Source: Bryobacteraceae bacterium
GTDB lineage: Bacteria > Acidobacteriota > Terriglobia > Bryobacterales > Bryobacteraceae
Direction of reading: 5' to 3'
NCBI GenBank assembly: GCA_026129905.1
Contig: JAHCHE010000013.1
Span: forward strand, 165,475 to 222,523
Length of the DNA: 57,049 bases
Of this stretch, positions 1 to 9,127 are shown one piece after another. The translations under genes were made by a program, and so were the position numbers. Each line of letters opens with the position of its first letter. Position 1 is the first letter of the stretch. The notes beneath the pieces are model-generated. The model was not told the origin of the DNA. It saw only the letters and a list, made by a program, of their open reading frames with translations, and ran no database searches.

Positions 1-240
1 CGTAAGCCGAGGCGCCGCAGCCGGCGCTCCCTCCCTTCCGGTCAATGCCCACCGCAGCCAAAAGCATTTCATGTGTCGGCGTATCCATCCCTCCAGCCGG
101 AAGATCGGTCTGCGGTTCTCCGCCATTGGGCTCTGGCTGCTCCACCACGTCTCCCGCACCTTCGTCTTGAATCGCTCCAGACTCTCCCAGAAACTTGCGT
201 TCCCTGGTCCTCCCCTCGCTGTATCATATGTTAGTATCAT
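1..240 (-). pseudogene. Group II intron reverse transcriptase/maturase, C-terminal remnant
   Basis: Reading the minus strand from 240 gives an open frame with W-E-S-L-E-R-F-K, then WWSSQSP, then LEGWIRRHMKCFWLRW. The last block is the classic tryptophan/arginine-rich C-terminal domain of group II intron-encoded proteins (maturase-specific domain). An in-frame stop at 259-261 cuts off everything upstream, so the RT domain is missing. Near 40 the natural continuation (a GRERxLRRLGL-type tail) is found only after a frame change that also carries a stop. The gene is therefore broken at least twice, and it runs off the left edge. This is recognition by motif; no intron RNA domains V/VI were identified. 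Confidence 0.7.
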
Positions 241-309
241 CTTGAACGCGAAATAGAATCAGAGGCCGCCCCGCCGGTATTGTCAAGTCTTGCGCGGGAC
301 GGGAGGCTA

Positions 310-1584
310 CTAGCGCCGCTTGCCGAAGTGCTTGTCGGCGAAGTTGAGGTACTGCTCCCAGTCGTACGAGGTGACGTCGTGCTTGCCGGCCCGGATGTGA
401 TAGCCGATCGTCCCCGCCACCGGCTTCCCGACCGGCGGCATGTCGTCGGCCGGAAGACCGTCCGTCCCCAGAAGACGATAAACCGGGTCGGCGCCCTTGG
501 CCCCGAGAAATTCGCCCCGCGGGTCCGCCCACCGATCCTCCTCCGCGCTGGCGACATACACGGGCCGCGGCGCGATCAGCGCGATCAGCATGTGCTGATC
601 CACCGGCAGGGCGTCCTCGTTGTCGTTGTACTGGATGAAGTTGTCGCAGAACCAGTGCGGAAAGGACGTGTTGATCCGCTTTACCGTCTCGCCGAACCGG
701 CGGCGGCTCAACGCGGCGCCCCCGCAGCCGGAGTTATTCGAAATCACAATGGCAAAGCGCGGATCGTGCGCGCCCGCCCAGAGCGCGGTCTTCCCGAGCC
801 GCGAGTGGCCAATCACCGCCACACGCTTGGCGTCAACCTCCCTATCGGTCTCGAAGTAGTCCATCGCCCGGCTGAGGCCCCACGCCCAGGCGGCGATTGA
901 GCCCCACTCGTCCGGGCCCGGTTTCGCCTGGCCCGGCTTGTAGAACAGCGGGTGGATTCCGTTCTGGAAAGCGTCGTCGAAATCGGGATCGATGTCGCCG
1001 TAGTAGATGGTGGCCAGTCCGTAACCGCGCGCGAGAATCGCGTCGACCTCCCACCGGGTGGCGGCTGTCCCGCGCGACTTTTCCGTCGCCGGTCCTTCGC
1101 GCATCCAGGACTTGGAAATCGTGATGCCGGGGTCGGCGTTAATGGCGTGATTGCCGGCGAAGTTCAACCCGAGGAACACCGGCACGGGTTTCGCCGCGCC
1201 TGAAGGCAGGTACATCAGGATGTCCATCTTCGGCCCGTCTTTGCTTCCCGTGAAGAGAACCGAGACTTGCTTGCGAACGGCTTTGCCGCCGAGAGCCTGT
1301 TTTTCCATCGACGTCGTCTCGAAGACGGTGCTCTTCAGCCGCCCAGGGCTGCGTCCGTAAACCTGCTCTTCGAACAGCTTGAGGATCTCGGGCCGTCGCC
1401 GGTTCCGCCACGCGTCGGCCGTGGCAACGCGTTCGCCATTACCCATCACGAGCGGATCCGGGAGCTTGTATGGAGGGACTTTGGCCTCGTCGTAGTTGGC
1501 GTCGGCCGGCTGCGCGTCGGCGAACGACGCCGCCAGCAGCGCGATTAACGCCAGCGAGAGGAACTCAGCGGCATGGTGCATCAT
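310..1584 (-). CDS. Secreted CE15-type glucuronoyl esterase
   Basis: Predicted secreted carbohydrate esterase of 424 residues. Family CE15 cleaves the 4-O-methyl-glucuronoyl ester between lignin and glucuronoxylan. A signal peptide spans about residues 1-24 ([16 protein letters not shown]). The alpha/beta-hydrolase nucleophile elbow reads GHSRLGK (Ser261), matching the GxSRxGK motif typical of CE15. A candidate acid lies at Glu348/349 in SAEEDRWAD, and the general base is His402 in [11 protein letters not shown]. The frame stays open upstream to 1851, but the signal peptide places the start at ATG 1584 (MMHHAAEF). It probably acts in periplasm or outside the cell. A broader acetyl-xylan esterase name is possible, but the SR-GK elbow favours CE15. 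Confidence 0.85.
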   Translation of the reverse strand: MMHHAAEFLSLALIALLAASFADAQPADANYDEAKVPPYKLPDPLVMGNGERVATADAWRNRRRPEILKLFEEQVYGRSPGRLKSTVFETTSMEKQALGGKAVRKQVSVLFTGSKDGPKMDILMYLPSGAAKPVPVFLGLNFAGNHAINADPGITISKSWMREGPATEKSRGTAATRWEVDAILARGYGLATIYYGDIDPDFDDAFQNGIHPLFYKPGQAKPGPDEWGSIAAWAWGLSRAMDYFETDREVDAKRVAVIGHSRLGKTALWAGAHDPRFAIVISNNSGCGGAALSRRRFGETVKRINTSFPHWFCDNFIQYNDNEDALPVDQHMLIALIAPRPVYVASAEEDRWADPRGEFLGAKGADPVYRLLGTDGLPADDMPPVGKPVAGTIGYHIRAGKHDVTSYDWEQYLNFADKHFGKRR

Positions 1585-1774
1585 CTTCGGTATGATACCG
1601 CCGCCACTCGACGCGCGCGCTGGGCTGCCCTGCAACTGATTTCCGCGCCTGATCCCCGGCAGAACCACGAGGTACATGCTTTCGGAAACAGCCAAGCCCA
1701 TATCGATGCCGCCGAATGGCAAACCCTCCCGCTGGCGGAGGCTCATTGCTCCCGGATGGAGCGGTTGCCTGCCC

Positions 1775-2242
1775 TCACCCGCTTGGGCTCGTTGCGGTCT
1801 CCGGCGGCAGCCTGGGATGGCACACCGGCCACGGCGCAAAGCTGAGCACATGGTCGGAACGGTTCACCCAGAGATGGATCTCTTCGTCCCCCGCCGTCAC
1901 CGTTTGGATCAGACCGTCCGGACATGACCGCGAGCCACCCAGCCGGAACGCGGAAACGTTGGCCGCCGCGTTTTGGCCCCAGTCCTCCATGAACTTCTCG
2001 AACGAGTATTGGGGGCAAGGATTTTCCTCCGTGCAGCCCCATAGGGCGTACGCGGCCCGATAATCCTGTTTTTGGAGGAGCTCGAAAAATGCGCGGACTT
2101 GCCGCTCCTCCCGGAAATCCTTGAACTGCCAGTACGCCAGCCCGCCCGCGGCCGCCAGAATCGCCGCAACGGCCAGACCTCTCTTCAGCAGCCTTTCCCG
2201 GCGCGCCTCCGCAACGCCGTACTCGTCCAGATAGTGGGACAT
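1775..2242 (-). CDS. Small single-pass membrane protein of unknown function
   Basis: 155 residues. A charged cytosolic start ([22 protein letters not shown]) is followed by one membrane helix at about 22-41 and then a roughly 110-residue extracytoplasmic part. That part holds two nearby cysteines (CTEENPC) and a compact fold that could be NTF2-like. I do not recognise a named family. It starts 12 bases after the OmpH/Skp gene on the same strand, so the two are probably co-transcribed. An envelope role is inferred from topology and neighbour only. Confidence 0.6.
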   Translation of the reverse strand: MSHYLDEYGVAEARRERLLKRGLAVAAILAAAGGLAYWQFKDFREERQVRAFFELLQKQDYRAAYALWGCTEENPCPQYSFEKFMEDWGQNAAANVSAFRLGGSRSCPDGLIQTVTAGDEEIHLWVNRSDHVLSFAPWPVCHPRLPPETATSPSG

Positions 2243-2253
2243 GGCATGCCCGC

Positions 2254-2778
2254 CTACTTCGCCGGGTGGGACTTGTCGTAGGCCGCCGTCGCCTCGGCCG
2301 TCACCTCCAGCGCTTCCTTGAAGTACAGCGTATTGCCGGCGTCGATGATCAGGTCCAGCCCTTTCTCCTCGGCCAGCTTCCGGACCACCTCCTGCATTTG
2401 CCGCCCTACGCGCTGGAGCACGTCGTTGCGCCGGTTCTCGACGTCGCCCTGAAGATCCTCCGACGCCCGCTGGAGTTCGCGCTGTACCCGCTGCGCTTTC
2501 AGTTGCAGGTCGCGCTCCGCCTCCGGCGTCAGCTTTCCCTGCATTTTCTGCGCCTGCTCCTGCGTATCCTGGAGTTCCTTGCTCATCCGCTGGATCTCGT
2601 CCTGCCGCGGCTTGAACTTCGCCTCCATCGCCGCCTGCTCTTTCTGGATCTCCGCCGTGTCCAATATGGCCTTCTGGGTGTCGACGACGGCTACTTTGAG
2701 CTGGGCGACGGCGGACGGCGAGCAGACGAATGCGGCGCAAGCAAGAGCCGCCAGGCGGAAGCGGTTGGTTCTCAGCAT
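2254..2778 (-). CDS. OmpH/Skp family periplasmic chaperone
   Basis: 174 residues. A signal peptide (about 1-26, ending SAVA) is followed by the conserved OmpH/Skp opening VAVVDTQKAI. A long charged, heptad-like coiled coil comes next (about 45-140), then the closing strand GLDLIIDAGNTLYF, matching the family's ending. Length is typical for Skp. Skp trimers hold unfolded outer-membrane proteins in the periplasm on their way to the BAM complex. There is no bamA or lpx gene next to it here; it is followed only by a small membrane protein. An SD-like GGAG lies about 13 bases upstream. Confidence 0.88.
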   Translation of the reverse strand: MLRTNRFRLAALACAAFVCSPSAVAQLKVAVVDTQKAILDTAEIQKEQAAMEAKFKPRQDEIQRMSKELQDTQEQAQKMQGKLTPEAERDLQLKAQRVQRELQRASEDLQGDVENRRNDVLQRVGRQMQEVVRKLAEEKGLDLIIDAGNTLYFKEALEVTAEATAAYDKSHPAK

Positions 2779-2845
2779 GAGTCTTTGGATTCTCCTAAAT
2801 CTATCATACTGGCGCGCACCCCATGCCTCGCCACGCGGGCGGCCA

Positions 2846-3892
2846 TCACCGCATTCCCGCCCAATCCCGATACAATCGCTTCAGCGACGCCAACTTGGCC
2901 GGATCGCCGGCTACCGAGCCGAATGTGAACATCATAATCCCGCTCGCCCGGCCGGACGTCCCCAGCCGCATCACCCGCTCGAACTCCCCGGCGGAAATGG
3001 GCGTCGGCTCGCCGTGCGCCTGCACGATCGGCCAGATTTTCACCGGAGCGCTCAACCGGCTGGAGATCCACTCGACGTATTCGCCCACCCACTCCGGCGG
3101 ACGCCCCATGCGCCCGTGATAAACCATCGGTGAAAACACATCCACGACACCCGCCAGCGCCTCGAGGTCCAGCCCCAGCGTGCGCCTCCGCGCCCCGTCG
3201 TACTCCTCGTCCGTCCATGGACAGTGATACACGCCGAGTAGCGCGCCCGGCTTCTTCCGCCTCATCACGTCCCGGAACTCGCGCGCCCACGCGCCCAGGA
3301 CATCCACCCGCCAGTCGCGCCAGGCTCTCTCGTGCCGGCTGAGAATCCACTTCGCCTTCTCCGCCGTTGACCCCGCCGGAATCGTAAGCCCCGCGGCGGC
3401 CGCAAACGCCCGGAGACACGTGTCCGAGAAACAGGTCTCCGGCAGGATCGGCTCCGGCTCTTCGAACTGCGCGTGCCAGTGGAAGTAATCCATCCAGACG
3501 CCGGCGACCTCCCGGCTGTCGAGCAACTGCTCGAGCTGCCGCAAGCGGTGCGCCTTGAACCCCGGCTCGGTCGGACACGCGCCCAGGAACCACGTCGCCG
3601 CCGGCGCCCGCTCCCCGCGCTCGTCGATCGGCCATGCCTCCGGATGCTGTTCGACATAGCCTTTGCCGTTCAACGTCGCGAATTCCGCGTACACGGCCGC
3701 GCCCTCCGCTTTCGCCCGCTCGATCAGCGCTGGTGTGATCGACCCGCTATGGACGAAGATTGCGTTGATCGCATAGTCGTCCAGGCGCGCCCCGGCCGCC
3801 CAGAATGCCTTCGGATCGGCGTACGTTCCCCGGATTTCAACCTGCTGCGCGCTGAGCGCCGTCGCCAGGATAATCGGCAGGATGTAGCGCAT
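2846..3892 (-). CDS. Secreted TIM-barrel glycosidase-like protein
   Basis: 348 residues with a short signal peptide (MRYILPIILATALSAQ). Alternating strand/helix pattern and phrases such as AGVWMDYFHWH, GVYHCPWTDEEYDG, VDVFSPMVYHGRMG and GIMMFTFGSVAGDP resemble (beta/alpha)8 glycoside-hydrolase-like proteins, in which an Asp or Glu at a strand end is catalytic. Asp in WMDYFHWH and Asp/Glu in PWTDEE are candidates. I cannot assign a GH family number from reading alone, so substrate is unknown. It lies alone between Skp and the ceramidase-like gene on the same strand. Confidence 0.6.
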   Translation of the reverse strand: MRYILPIILATALSAQQVEIRGTYADPKAFWAAGARLDDYAINAIFVHSGSITPALIERAKAEGAAVYAEFATLNGKGYVEQHPEAWPIDERGERAPAATWFLGACPTEPGFKAHRLRQLEQLLDSREVAGVWMDYFHWHAQFEEPEPILPETCFSDTCLRAFAAAAGLTIPAGSTAEKAKWILSRHERAWRDWRVDVLGAWAREFRDVMRRKKPGALLGVYHCPWTDEEYDGARRRTLGLDLEALAGVVDVFSPMVYHGRMGRPPEWVGEYVEWISSRLSAPVKIWPIVQAHGEPTPISAGEFERVMRLGTSGRASGIMMFTFGSVAGDPAKLASLKRLYRDWAGMR

Positions 3893-3947
3893 TCACCGAT
3901 CGTATCCTGCCGCGGTATTGCGCCGCCGGTCTCAGCCGGAGACCCTC

Positions 3948-5324
3948 CTAATTCGCCGCCTTATGCAGCGCTATCAGCATCCGCGTCGCGGATTCCACCA
4001 TCATTTCGCCCGATCCCGGCCCGCAGCGCGCGCTCGCCACTTCGTACGCTCCTTCCGGATAGGCCTTGCGGTTCGGAACGTACCCCACTGAGCCGTTGGC
4101 CAGCTCTGCCACTACCGTGTATCGGAAGGGCGACGCCAACTTGATGGCCAGCCCGTGCTCCGTGAAGATCTCGCCCGGCAGCCCGACCCACGCCAGGTGA
4201 TTGCCGAGCGCGATCACCTGCGTCTCCGCCTCCAGCGGCGCGCCGTTGCGCTCCGCCACGTCGATCACCTTGAACGCGTTCACCAGGTCCATGAACGGCG
4301 CCGCGTCCGGCTTGCCGAAGGTCGCGGCCGTCCTGCGCGCACGCTCCAGGCCGCTCTGATCGAATTCGGGAAGCGGGAGCTTCAGCGTCTCGCTGCGAAC
4401 ATCGAGCGCTCCGGCCTCCAGCGGCTCCAGCCGTTTCATCGCTTTCAGTACCGCGGCCGCGAGCACCGTGCCGATCCGCGCCGCTTCCCCATGCCCTTTC
4501 TGAGGCTCGCGCGTCGTCACGTCGATGTGGTTCAGGTTGCCCGCGCATCCGATGGTGAACATCGACAGCATGTCCGGCCCCTTCGCCTCTCCCAGCGCCT
4601 TCGCCACCGTGTACGGATAGTCCGCCGAATAGCGCATTCCGCCCACCGTGTCCAGGTGCAGCGCGTAGTTGAGGTATGTGGCCAGCGGCTTGCCTTCCGG
4701 AGTCTCGAAGTAGACCACCGGCACGTCCGAGTCGATCGGGCCGGCGGGCCGGACGATATTGGGATTGAGCTTGCCCGGATTCCAGCCCACCGTCCCATCC
4801 TTCATGTGGAACCGCCGATTGAACGTCAGGCTGTCCTCGGTCCCGCGCGCCGCGAAAACCCTGGCCGGCTGAAGCGCGGCGACGGCCTTCCGCACGGCCT
4901 CGGCGATCATCTTCGGCAAGTCCGCCGCATATTGCTGGGCGATCCGCAGCATGTCGCCTTCCAGGCTGTAACGGCCCCGACCGGAGAGAACCACCGGTCC
5001 GGTGTGCGTGTGGGTCGCGCTGATCATCACTCTTGATCCGTCCAGCGCGCCCGACGCTGAAACGAGCTTCCTCGCTTCTTCGACGATCGATCGCGGAACC
5101 GCCGCTAGGTCGCACGCCACCAGCGCGGCCTTTGCTCCATTGCTTTCGATCACCATCGCCTTCGCCCAAAGGTCGTCGTGGACGCCGTCGGCCGCACGAT
5201 TGAAATAGTAGCCGGCCATCGGCGCGCCCTCCGGCGGAGTGATCTGGACCGCCCCCGTCCCTACTCGTAGCTCGCCCGCGGCCGGAATCGCCGCCGCCAA
5301 CATCAGCAGTAACGCGCTATGCAT
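3948..5324 (-). CDS. Neutral/alkaline ceramidase-like N-terminal domain protein (secreted)
   Basis: 458 residues. Signal peptide at 1-17 (HSALLLMLAAAIPAAG), then the family opening GTGAVQITPPEG and the zinc-binding ATHTHTGP block (His105, His107). Later MFTIGCAGNLNH and GNHLAWVGLPGEIFTEHG match neutral ceramidase N-terminal-domain proteins. True ceramidases are nearer 650-700 residues with an extra C-terminal domain, so this shorter secreted form probably hydrolyses some other amide or ester. The frame is open to 5360, but the signal peptide favours ATG 5324. It is divergent from norB, with 71 bases between the two starts. Confidence 0.82.
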   Translation of the reverse strand: MHSALLLMLAAAIPAAGELRVGTGAVQITPPEGAPMAGYYFNRAADGVHDDLWAKAMVIESNGAKAALVACDLAAVPRSIVEEARKLVSASGALDGSRVMISATHTHTGPVVLSGRGRYSLEGDMLRIAQQYAADLPKMIAEAVRKAVAALQPARVFAARGTEDSLTFNRRFHMKDGTVGWNPGKLNPNIVRPAGPIDSDVPVVYFETPEGKPLATYLNYALHLDTVGGMRYSADYPYTVAKALGEAKGPDMLSMFTIGCAGNLNHIDVTTREPQKGHGEAARIGTVLAAAVLKAMKRLEPLEAGALDVRSETLKLPLPEFDQSGLERARRTAATFGKPDAAPFMDLVNAFKVIDVAERNGAPLEAETQVIALGNHLAWVGLPGEIFTEHGLAIKLASPFRYTVVAELANGSVGYVPNRKAYPEGAYEVASARCGPGSGEMMVESATRMLIALHKAAN

Positions 5325-5395
5325 GTGTAACCTCCGTAGGCACTCGCACCTAAGAGTCATATCATAGGAGCAATCAAGTTCTGGGAGGTCCCTAC

Positions 5396-7699
5396 ATGCG
5401 CCAGTACCGCAGACTGTGGATCGGCTTCTCCCTGGTAGTCGCGGTCTCGTTCCTGATTCTGGGCTACTACGGGAGAGAGATTTACCGCACGGCGCCGCCG
5501 CTGCCCGAGCGCGTCGTCACAACCGAAGGCAACGTCCTGTTTACCGGCCAGGACATTCGCGACGGCCAGAACGTCTGGCAGTCCACCGGCGGACAGGAAC
5601 TCGGCAGCATTTGGGGGCACGGCGCCTATGTCGCGCCCGACTGGTCCGCCGACTGGCTCCACCGCGAAAGCGTTTGGATTCTCGATCGCTGGTCGCGCGA
5701 CCGCGACGGCGTCTCCTTCAGCGGCCTCGACCCGGAAGCGCAGGCCGCCTTGAACGATCGCTTGCGACGGGAGATGCGCGCCAACACCTACGACCCGCGG
5801 ACCGGCGACCTCGCCATCTCCCCTGTTCGCGCGGAAGCCATCGAGGCCACCGGCCGCCACTATTCCGGGCTGTTCGGAGACGATCCGGACCTCTCTTCCC
5901 TGCGCGAGGCGTACGCCATGCCGGCCAACGCCGTCCCCGACCCGGAACGCCGCCTCCTCCTCAACGCGTTCTTCTTTTGGACGGCTTGGTCCTGCACCAC
6001 CAATCGCCCAGGCTCCGACATCACCTACACGCACAACTGGCCTCCGGAGGAACTGGTCGGAAACGGACCCACCGGCCAGATCCTCGTGTGGACCGGCTTC
6101 AGCGTTATGCTTCTGCTGGCCGGCATCGGCGCGCTCGCCTGGTATTTCGCCGTCCAGCGCGGCAAGGAGCGCCCCGAGCCCGAGACGCCCGCCGAGGACC
6201 CTCTGCTGGCCCTCCATCCCACCCCATCGATGAGAGCCACGCTGAAGTATTTCTGGGTTGTGGCCGCGCTGATCGTCGTGCAGATCGCGCTCGGCGCCGT
6301 CACCGCCCACTACGGCGTCGAGGGCACGGGCTTCTACGGCATTCCGCTGGCCGACTGGCTACCCTATGCCGTCGCGCGTACCTGGCACGTGCAACTGGGC
6401 ATCTTCTGGATCGCCACCGCCTGGCTGGCGACCGGCCTCTTCGTCGGCCCCGCGGTCTCCGGCCACGAACCGAAGTATCAACGCGCCGGCGTCAATTTCC
6501 TGTTCGGCTGCCTGCTGATCATCGTCGTCGGCTCGCTCGCCGGCCAGTGGGCGGCGGTCCGCCAAAAACTCGGCCTCGAAGCCAACTTCTGGTTCGGTCA
6601 CCAGGGCTACGAGTACGTCGACCTGGGTCGGTTCTGGCAGATTTTTCTCCTGATCGGTCTCTTTCTCTGGCTCTTCCTGATGGGGCGCGCGATGTGGCCC
6701 GCGCTTCGAAAACGCGACGAGAGCCGCCACCTGCTCATCCTGTTTCTGATCGCTTCCGCGGCCATCGCGCTGTTCTACTCGGCCGGCCTGATGTGGGGCC
6801 GCCAGACCCATCTGGCCGTCGCCGAATACTGGCGCTGGTGGGTGGTCCATTTGTGGGTGGAAGGCTTCTTCGAAGTCTTCGCGACGGTGGTCATCGCGTT
6901 CCTGTTCACCCGCATGGGACTTCTGCGCATCGCCACGGCCACCGCCGCCGTCCTTTTCTCGACCATCATCTTTCTCTCCGGCGGCATTATCGGCACGTTC
7001 CACCACCTCTATTTCACCGGTACGCCGCTGGGCGTTCTGGCCCTCGGCGCGACGTTCAGCGCTCTGGAGGTCGTCCCGCTGGTGCTCATCGGATTCGAAG
7101 CCTACGAGAACCTCACCCTGACGCGGGCGCGTCCCTGGGTCTCCGCCTACAAATGGCCCATCTATTTCTTCGTCGCGGTGGCGTTCTGGAACCTGGTCGG
7201 CGCCGGTCTGTTCGGCTTCCTGATCAATCCGCCCGTCGCCCTGTACTACATGCAGGGGTTGAACACCACGCCCGTCCACGGGCACGCCGCGCTGTTCGGC
7301 GTCTACGGCATGCTCGGCATGGGATTGATGCTGTTCTGCCTGAAGGGCCTCGCCGCCCGCAACGTTTGGAAAACCGGCCTCGTCTCACTTTCGTTCTGGT
7401 GCCTGAATATAGGGCTTGCCGCGATGATACTGCTGAGCCTGTTGCCCATCGGCCTATTGCAGACCTGGGCCAGCGTCGAGCACGGCATGTGGTACGCCCG
7501 TTCCGCCGAATTCCTCGGCACGCCGCTCATGCAGAACCTGCGCTGGCTCCGCCTGATCGGCGACACGATCTTCGCGATTGGCGGCATCGCCCTTGGCTGG
7601 TTCGTGCTCGGTTTGAAGACCGGCCGCTCACTCACGTCCGATAAGGAAGACTTCGGTCTCGGACGGCTGGCGCCGTCTGCGCCCCCGCCGGGCGATTGA
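5396..7699 (+). CDS. norB: Quinol-dependent nitric oxide reductase (qNOR), single subunit
   Basis: Reduces two NO to N2O with electrons from quinol, in the inner membrane. The 767-residue length and the fused N-terminal cytochrome-c-like extracytoplasmic domain (WGHGAYVAPDWSADWLH, about 73-89, without a CxxCH heme motif) are diagnostic of qNOR. About 12-14 membrane helices follow. Heme/iron ligand histidines are visible as ARTWH (His331), WWVVHLWVEGFFEVF (His485, with the NOR-type glutamates 489 and 493) and GTFHHLYF (536-537), plus PVHGHAALFG later. SD GGGAGG lies about 6-10 bases upstream of the ATG. No NorR/NsrR/NnrS gene is adjacent, so it may serve NO detoxification rather than complete denitrification (inference). 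Confidence 0.95.
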   Translation: MRQYRRLWIGFSLVVAVSFLILGYYGREIYRTAPPLPERVVTTEGNVLFTGQDIRDGQNVWQSTGGQELGSIWGHGAYVAPDWSADWLHRESVWILDRWSRDRDGVSFSGLDPEAQAALNDRLRREMRANTYDPRTGDLAISPVRAEAIEATGRHYSGLFGDDPDLSSLREAYAMPANAVPDPERRLLLNAFFFWTAWSCTTNRPGSDITYTHNWPPEELVGNGPTGQILVWTGFSVMLLLAGIGALAWYFAVQRGKERPEPETPAEDPLLALHPTPSMRATLKYFWVVAALIVVQIALGAVTAHYGVEGTGFYGIPLADWLPYAVARTWHVQLGIFWIATAWLATGLFVGPAVSGHEPKYQRAGVNFLFGCLLIIVVGSLAGQWAAVRQKLGLEANFWFGHQGYEYVDLGRFWQIFLLIGLFLWLFLMGRAMWPALRKRDESRHLLILFLIASAAIALFYSAGLMWGRQTHLAVAEYWRWWVVHLWVEGFFEVFATVVIAFLFTRMGLLRIATATAAVLFSTIIFLSGGIIGTFHHLYFTGTPLGVLALGATFSALEVVPLVLIGFEAYENLTLTRARPWVSAYKWPIYFFVAVAFWNLVGAGLFGFLINPPVALYYMQGLNTTPVHGHAALFGVYGMLGMGLMLFCLKGLAARNVWKTGLVSLSFWCLNIGLAAMILLSLLPIGLLQTWASVEHGMWYARSAEFLGTPLMQNLRWLRLIGDTIFAIGGIALGWFVLGLKTGRSLTSDKEDFGLGRLAPSAPPPGD

Positions 7700-7711
7700 T
7701 CCGCCGGCGGT

Positions 7712-7924
7712 TTATTTCAGCGCTTTCTGGATCCTTTTAACCGTTTGCGGGCCGTAGTACGCGCACGCCCCTTTCTTCGCGTCCGGCACAACGCCCGCGG
7801 CCGCGATCGCCTTCTTCACCTGTGCGGGCGACGCCCCGAGTTGCTCGGCCACCTTCGCGGCGGTGAGCAATTCCTCCTTCGCTTGCGCTTTCGCTGTACG
7901 GTGCATGAAGCGGGTCTCTGGCAT
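7712..7924 (-). CDS. Small helix-turn-helix-like protein
   Basis: 70 residues. KEELLTAAKVAEQLGASPAQVKKAI reads like a small DNA-binding helix-turn-helix (excisionase/MerR-like N-terminal helices), and the C-terminus YYGPQTVKRIQKALK is basic. The start at 7924 is fixed by the SD GGAGAAGG ending 5 bases upstream; the longer open frame upstream is not needed. It is convergent with norB (12-base gap). DNA binding is inferred from composition and helix pattern only. Confidence 0.6.
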   Translation of the reverse strand: MPETRFMHRTAKAQAKEELLTAAKVAEQLGASPAQVKKAIAAAGVVPDAKKGACAYYGPQTVKRIQKALK

Positions 7925-8126
7925 GTAGCCTTCTCCTCCGGCGCACATTCTATCCAGACCGAGCCGCGACCGCAACGAAGCCGGACAGTAGTGGACAGTA
8001 GTGCTCGCGGCCATCCGGAAGCATCGCGAGTATCGCGGCTGGAACTGCCGGCTGCCCATGTCCGGTCAAACCATGTGCTTTTCCCGGCCGCTACACTCAA
8101 AGGATGTCCGTCCGGAGGGAAATCGA

Positions 8127-8654
8127 ATGTCCGTCTATGTGATTGCGGGAGTTACGGGGCGCGTGGGTTCGACCGTGGCCGGCGAGACCGCGACTTCCTT
8201 CAAGGAGCGTTGACCGGCGCCGCGGCGTTCTTCGCGATCCTGCCGCCCTTTCTTCCCGGCGATAACCTCTACCAGGCTCAGCGCCGGATGGCCGGAGCCA
8301 GCGCCGCCGCCGTCAAAGCGAGCGGCGCACCGCGCGTGGTGATGCTCTCCTCGCTCGGTGCCGACCTGTCCGAAGGCAGGGGCCCGATCAAGGGCCTTCA
8401 CTACCTGGAAAGCATCTTGCGCGAGTCCGGCGCGGAATTCACTGCCATCCGCGCCTGCTATTTCCAGGAGAACACCACCGCGTTCATCCCCGCGGCCCGC
8501 CAGGCGGTTATTTACCCGAACTTCTTCCCTCGGCCGACTTCAATCGCTGGCCAATTCGTACGCTGAACTGTACGCCGCCCTCGGCGCCGGCCTCATCGCC
8601 CCGCGCGCAATCGAATCGTCGCCGACGCCGCCTTCAGGCAGTCCGGCGCGGTAG
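8127..8654 (+). pseudogene. NmrA-like NAD(P)-binding protein, frameshifted and internally deleted
   Basis: ATG 8127 opens MSVYVIAGVTGRVGS, a perfect NmrA/SDR-a5 Rossmann start (GxTGxxG). After 28 codons the frame hits a stop at 8211-8213. The family's mid region continues in another frame from about 8214 (GAAAFFAILPPFLPGDN, VVMLSSLGADLSEGRGPIKGLHYLE, AIRACYFQEN). A further frame change near 8540 is needed to read the C-terminal ELYAALGAGLI block. About 50 residues normally lying between the first strand and the FAILPP segment are also missing. Two frame changes plus a deletion make a functional product unlikely. Confidence 0.72.
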
Positions 8655-8682
8655 TATGGAGCCACAAGCTGGGGAGGACCGA

Positions 8683-9081
8683 ATGCATCCGAAATCGGAG
8701 GGAATACTGGAGTCGTCGCTCTACGTTGAGGACGTCGCCGGTTGTGCCCGGTTCTACGAAAAGATCTTCGGCTTCCGCGTAATCGGTGACTTCGGCGGTC
8801 GTGGGTGCGCGATGGCGGCGGGAGTACGGCACGTGCTGCTGCTATTCAAAAAGGGAGCATCGCGCGACATCCAATCGCCCCATGACGGCGCCGGCGACCT
8901 GCACTTGGCCTTCGCCATCGCGGCCTCCGAACTGGAGCCTTGGGAGCGCTGGCTGGCCCAAAACGGCATTGCCGTCGAAGAAAAACGCGTTTGGCCCCGG
9001 GGCGGCCAAAGCCTCTACTTCCGCGATCCGGAACGGAACCTCCTCGAAGTGGCGACGCCCGGTGTGTGGTCGATTTACTGA
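8683..9081 (+). CDS. VOC-superfamily (glyoxalase/dioxygenase fold) protein
   Basis: 132 residues. Opening ESSLYVEDVAGCARFYEKIFGF is the classic VOC first beta-alpha-beta unit. RHVLLLFKKG, HLAFAIAASELEPWERWL and SLYFRDPERNLLEVATPG complete the paired modules; the Glu in NLLEVATPG is the usual metal ligand. Such proteins include glyoxalase I, fosfomycin resistance enzymes and ring-cleaving dioxygenases, and the substrate cannot be told. An SD (GGGGAGG, about 7 bases upstream) supports ATG 8683 rather than ATG 8656. Confidence 0.85.
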   Translation: MHPKSEGILESSLYVEDVAGCARFYEKIFGFRVIGDFGGRGCAMAAGVRHVLLLFKKGASRDIQSPHDGAGDLHLAFAIAASELEPWERWLAQNGIAVEEKRVWPRGGQSLYFRDPERNLLEVATPGVWSIY

Positions 9082-9127
9082 GAGGTACGGTCGGAATTCC
9101 TGTCATGGAGTTGCATGCCTCAGTGGA

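Noticed and set aside
5416-7644. A 742-codon frame in the same direction as norB, shifted by two bases
   Set aside because: Frame shadow of norB. Arg/His-rich with no helices, while the norB frame has all heme ligands and membrane segments.
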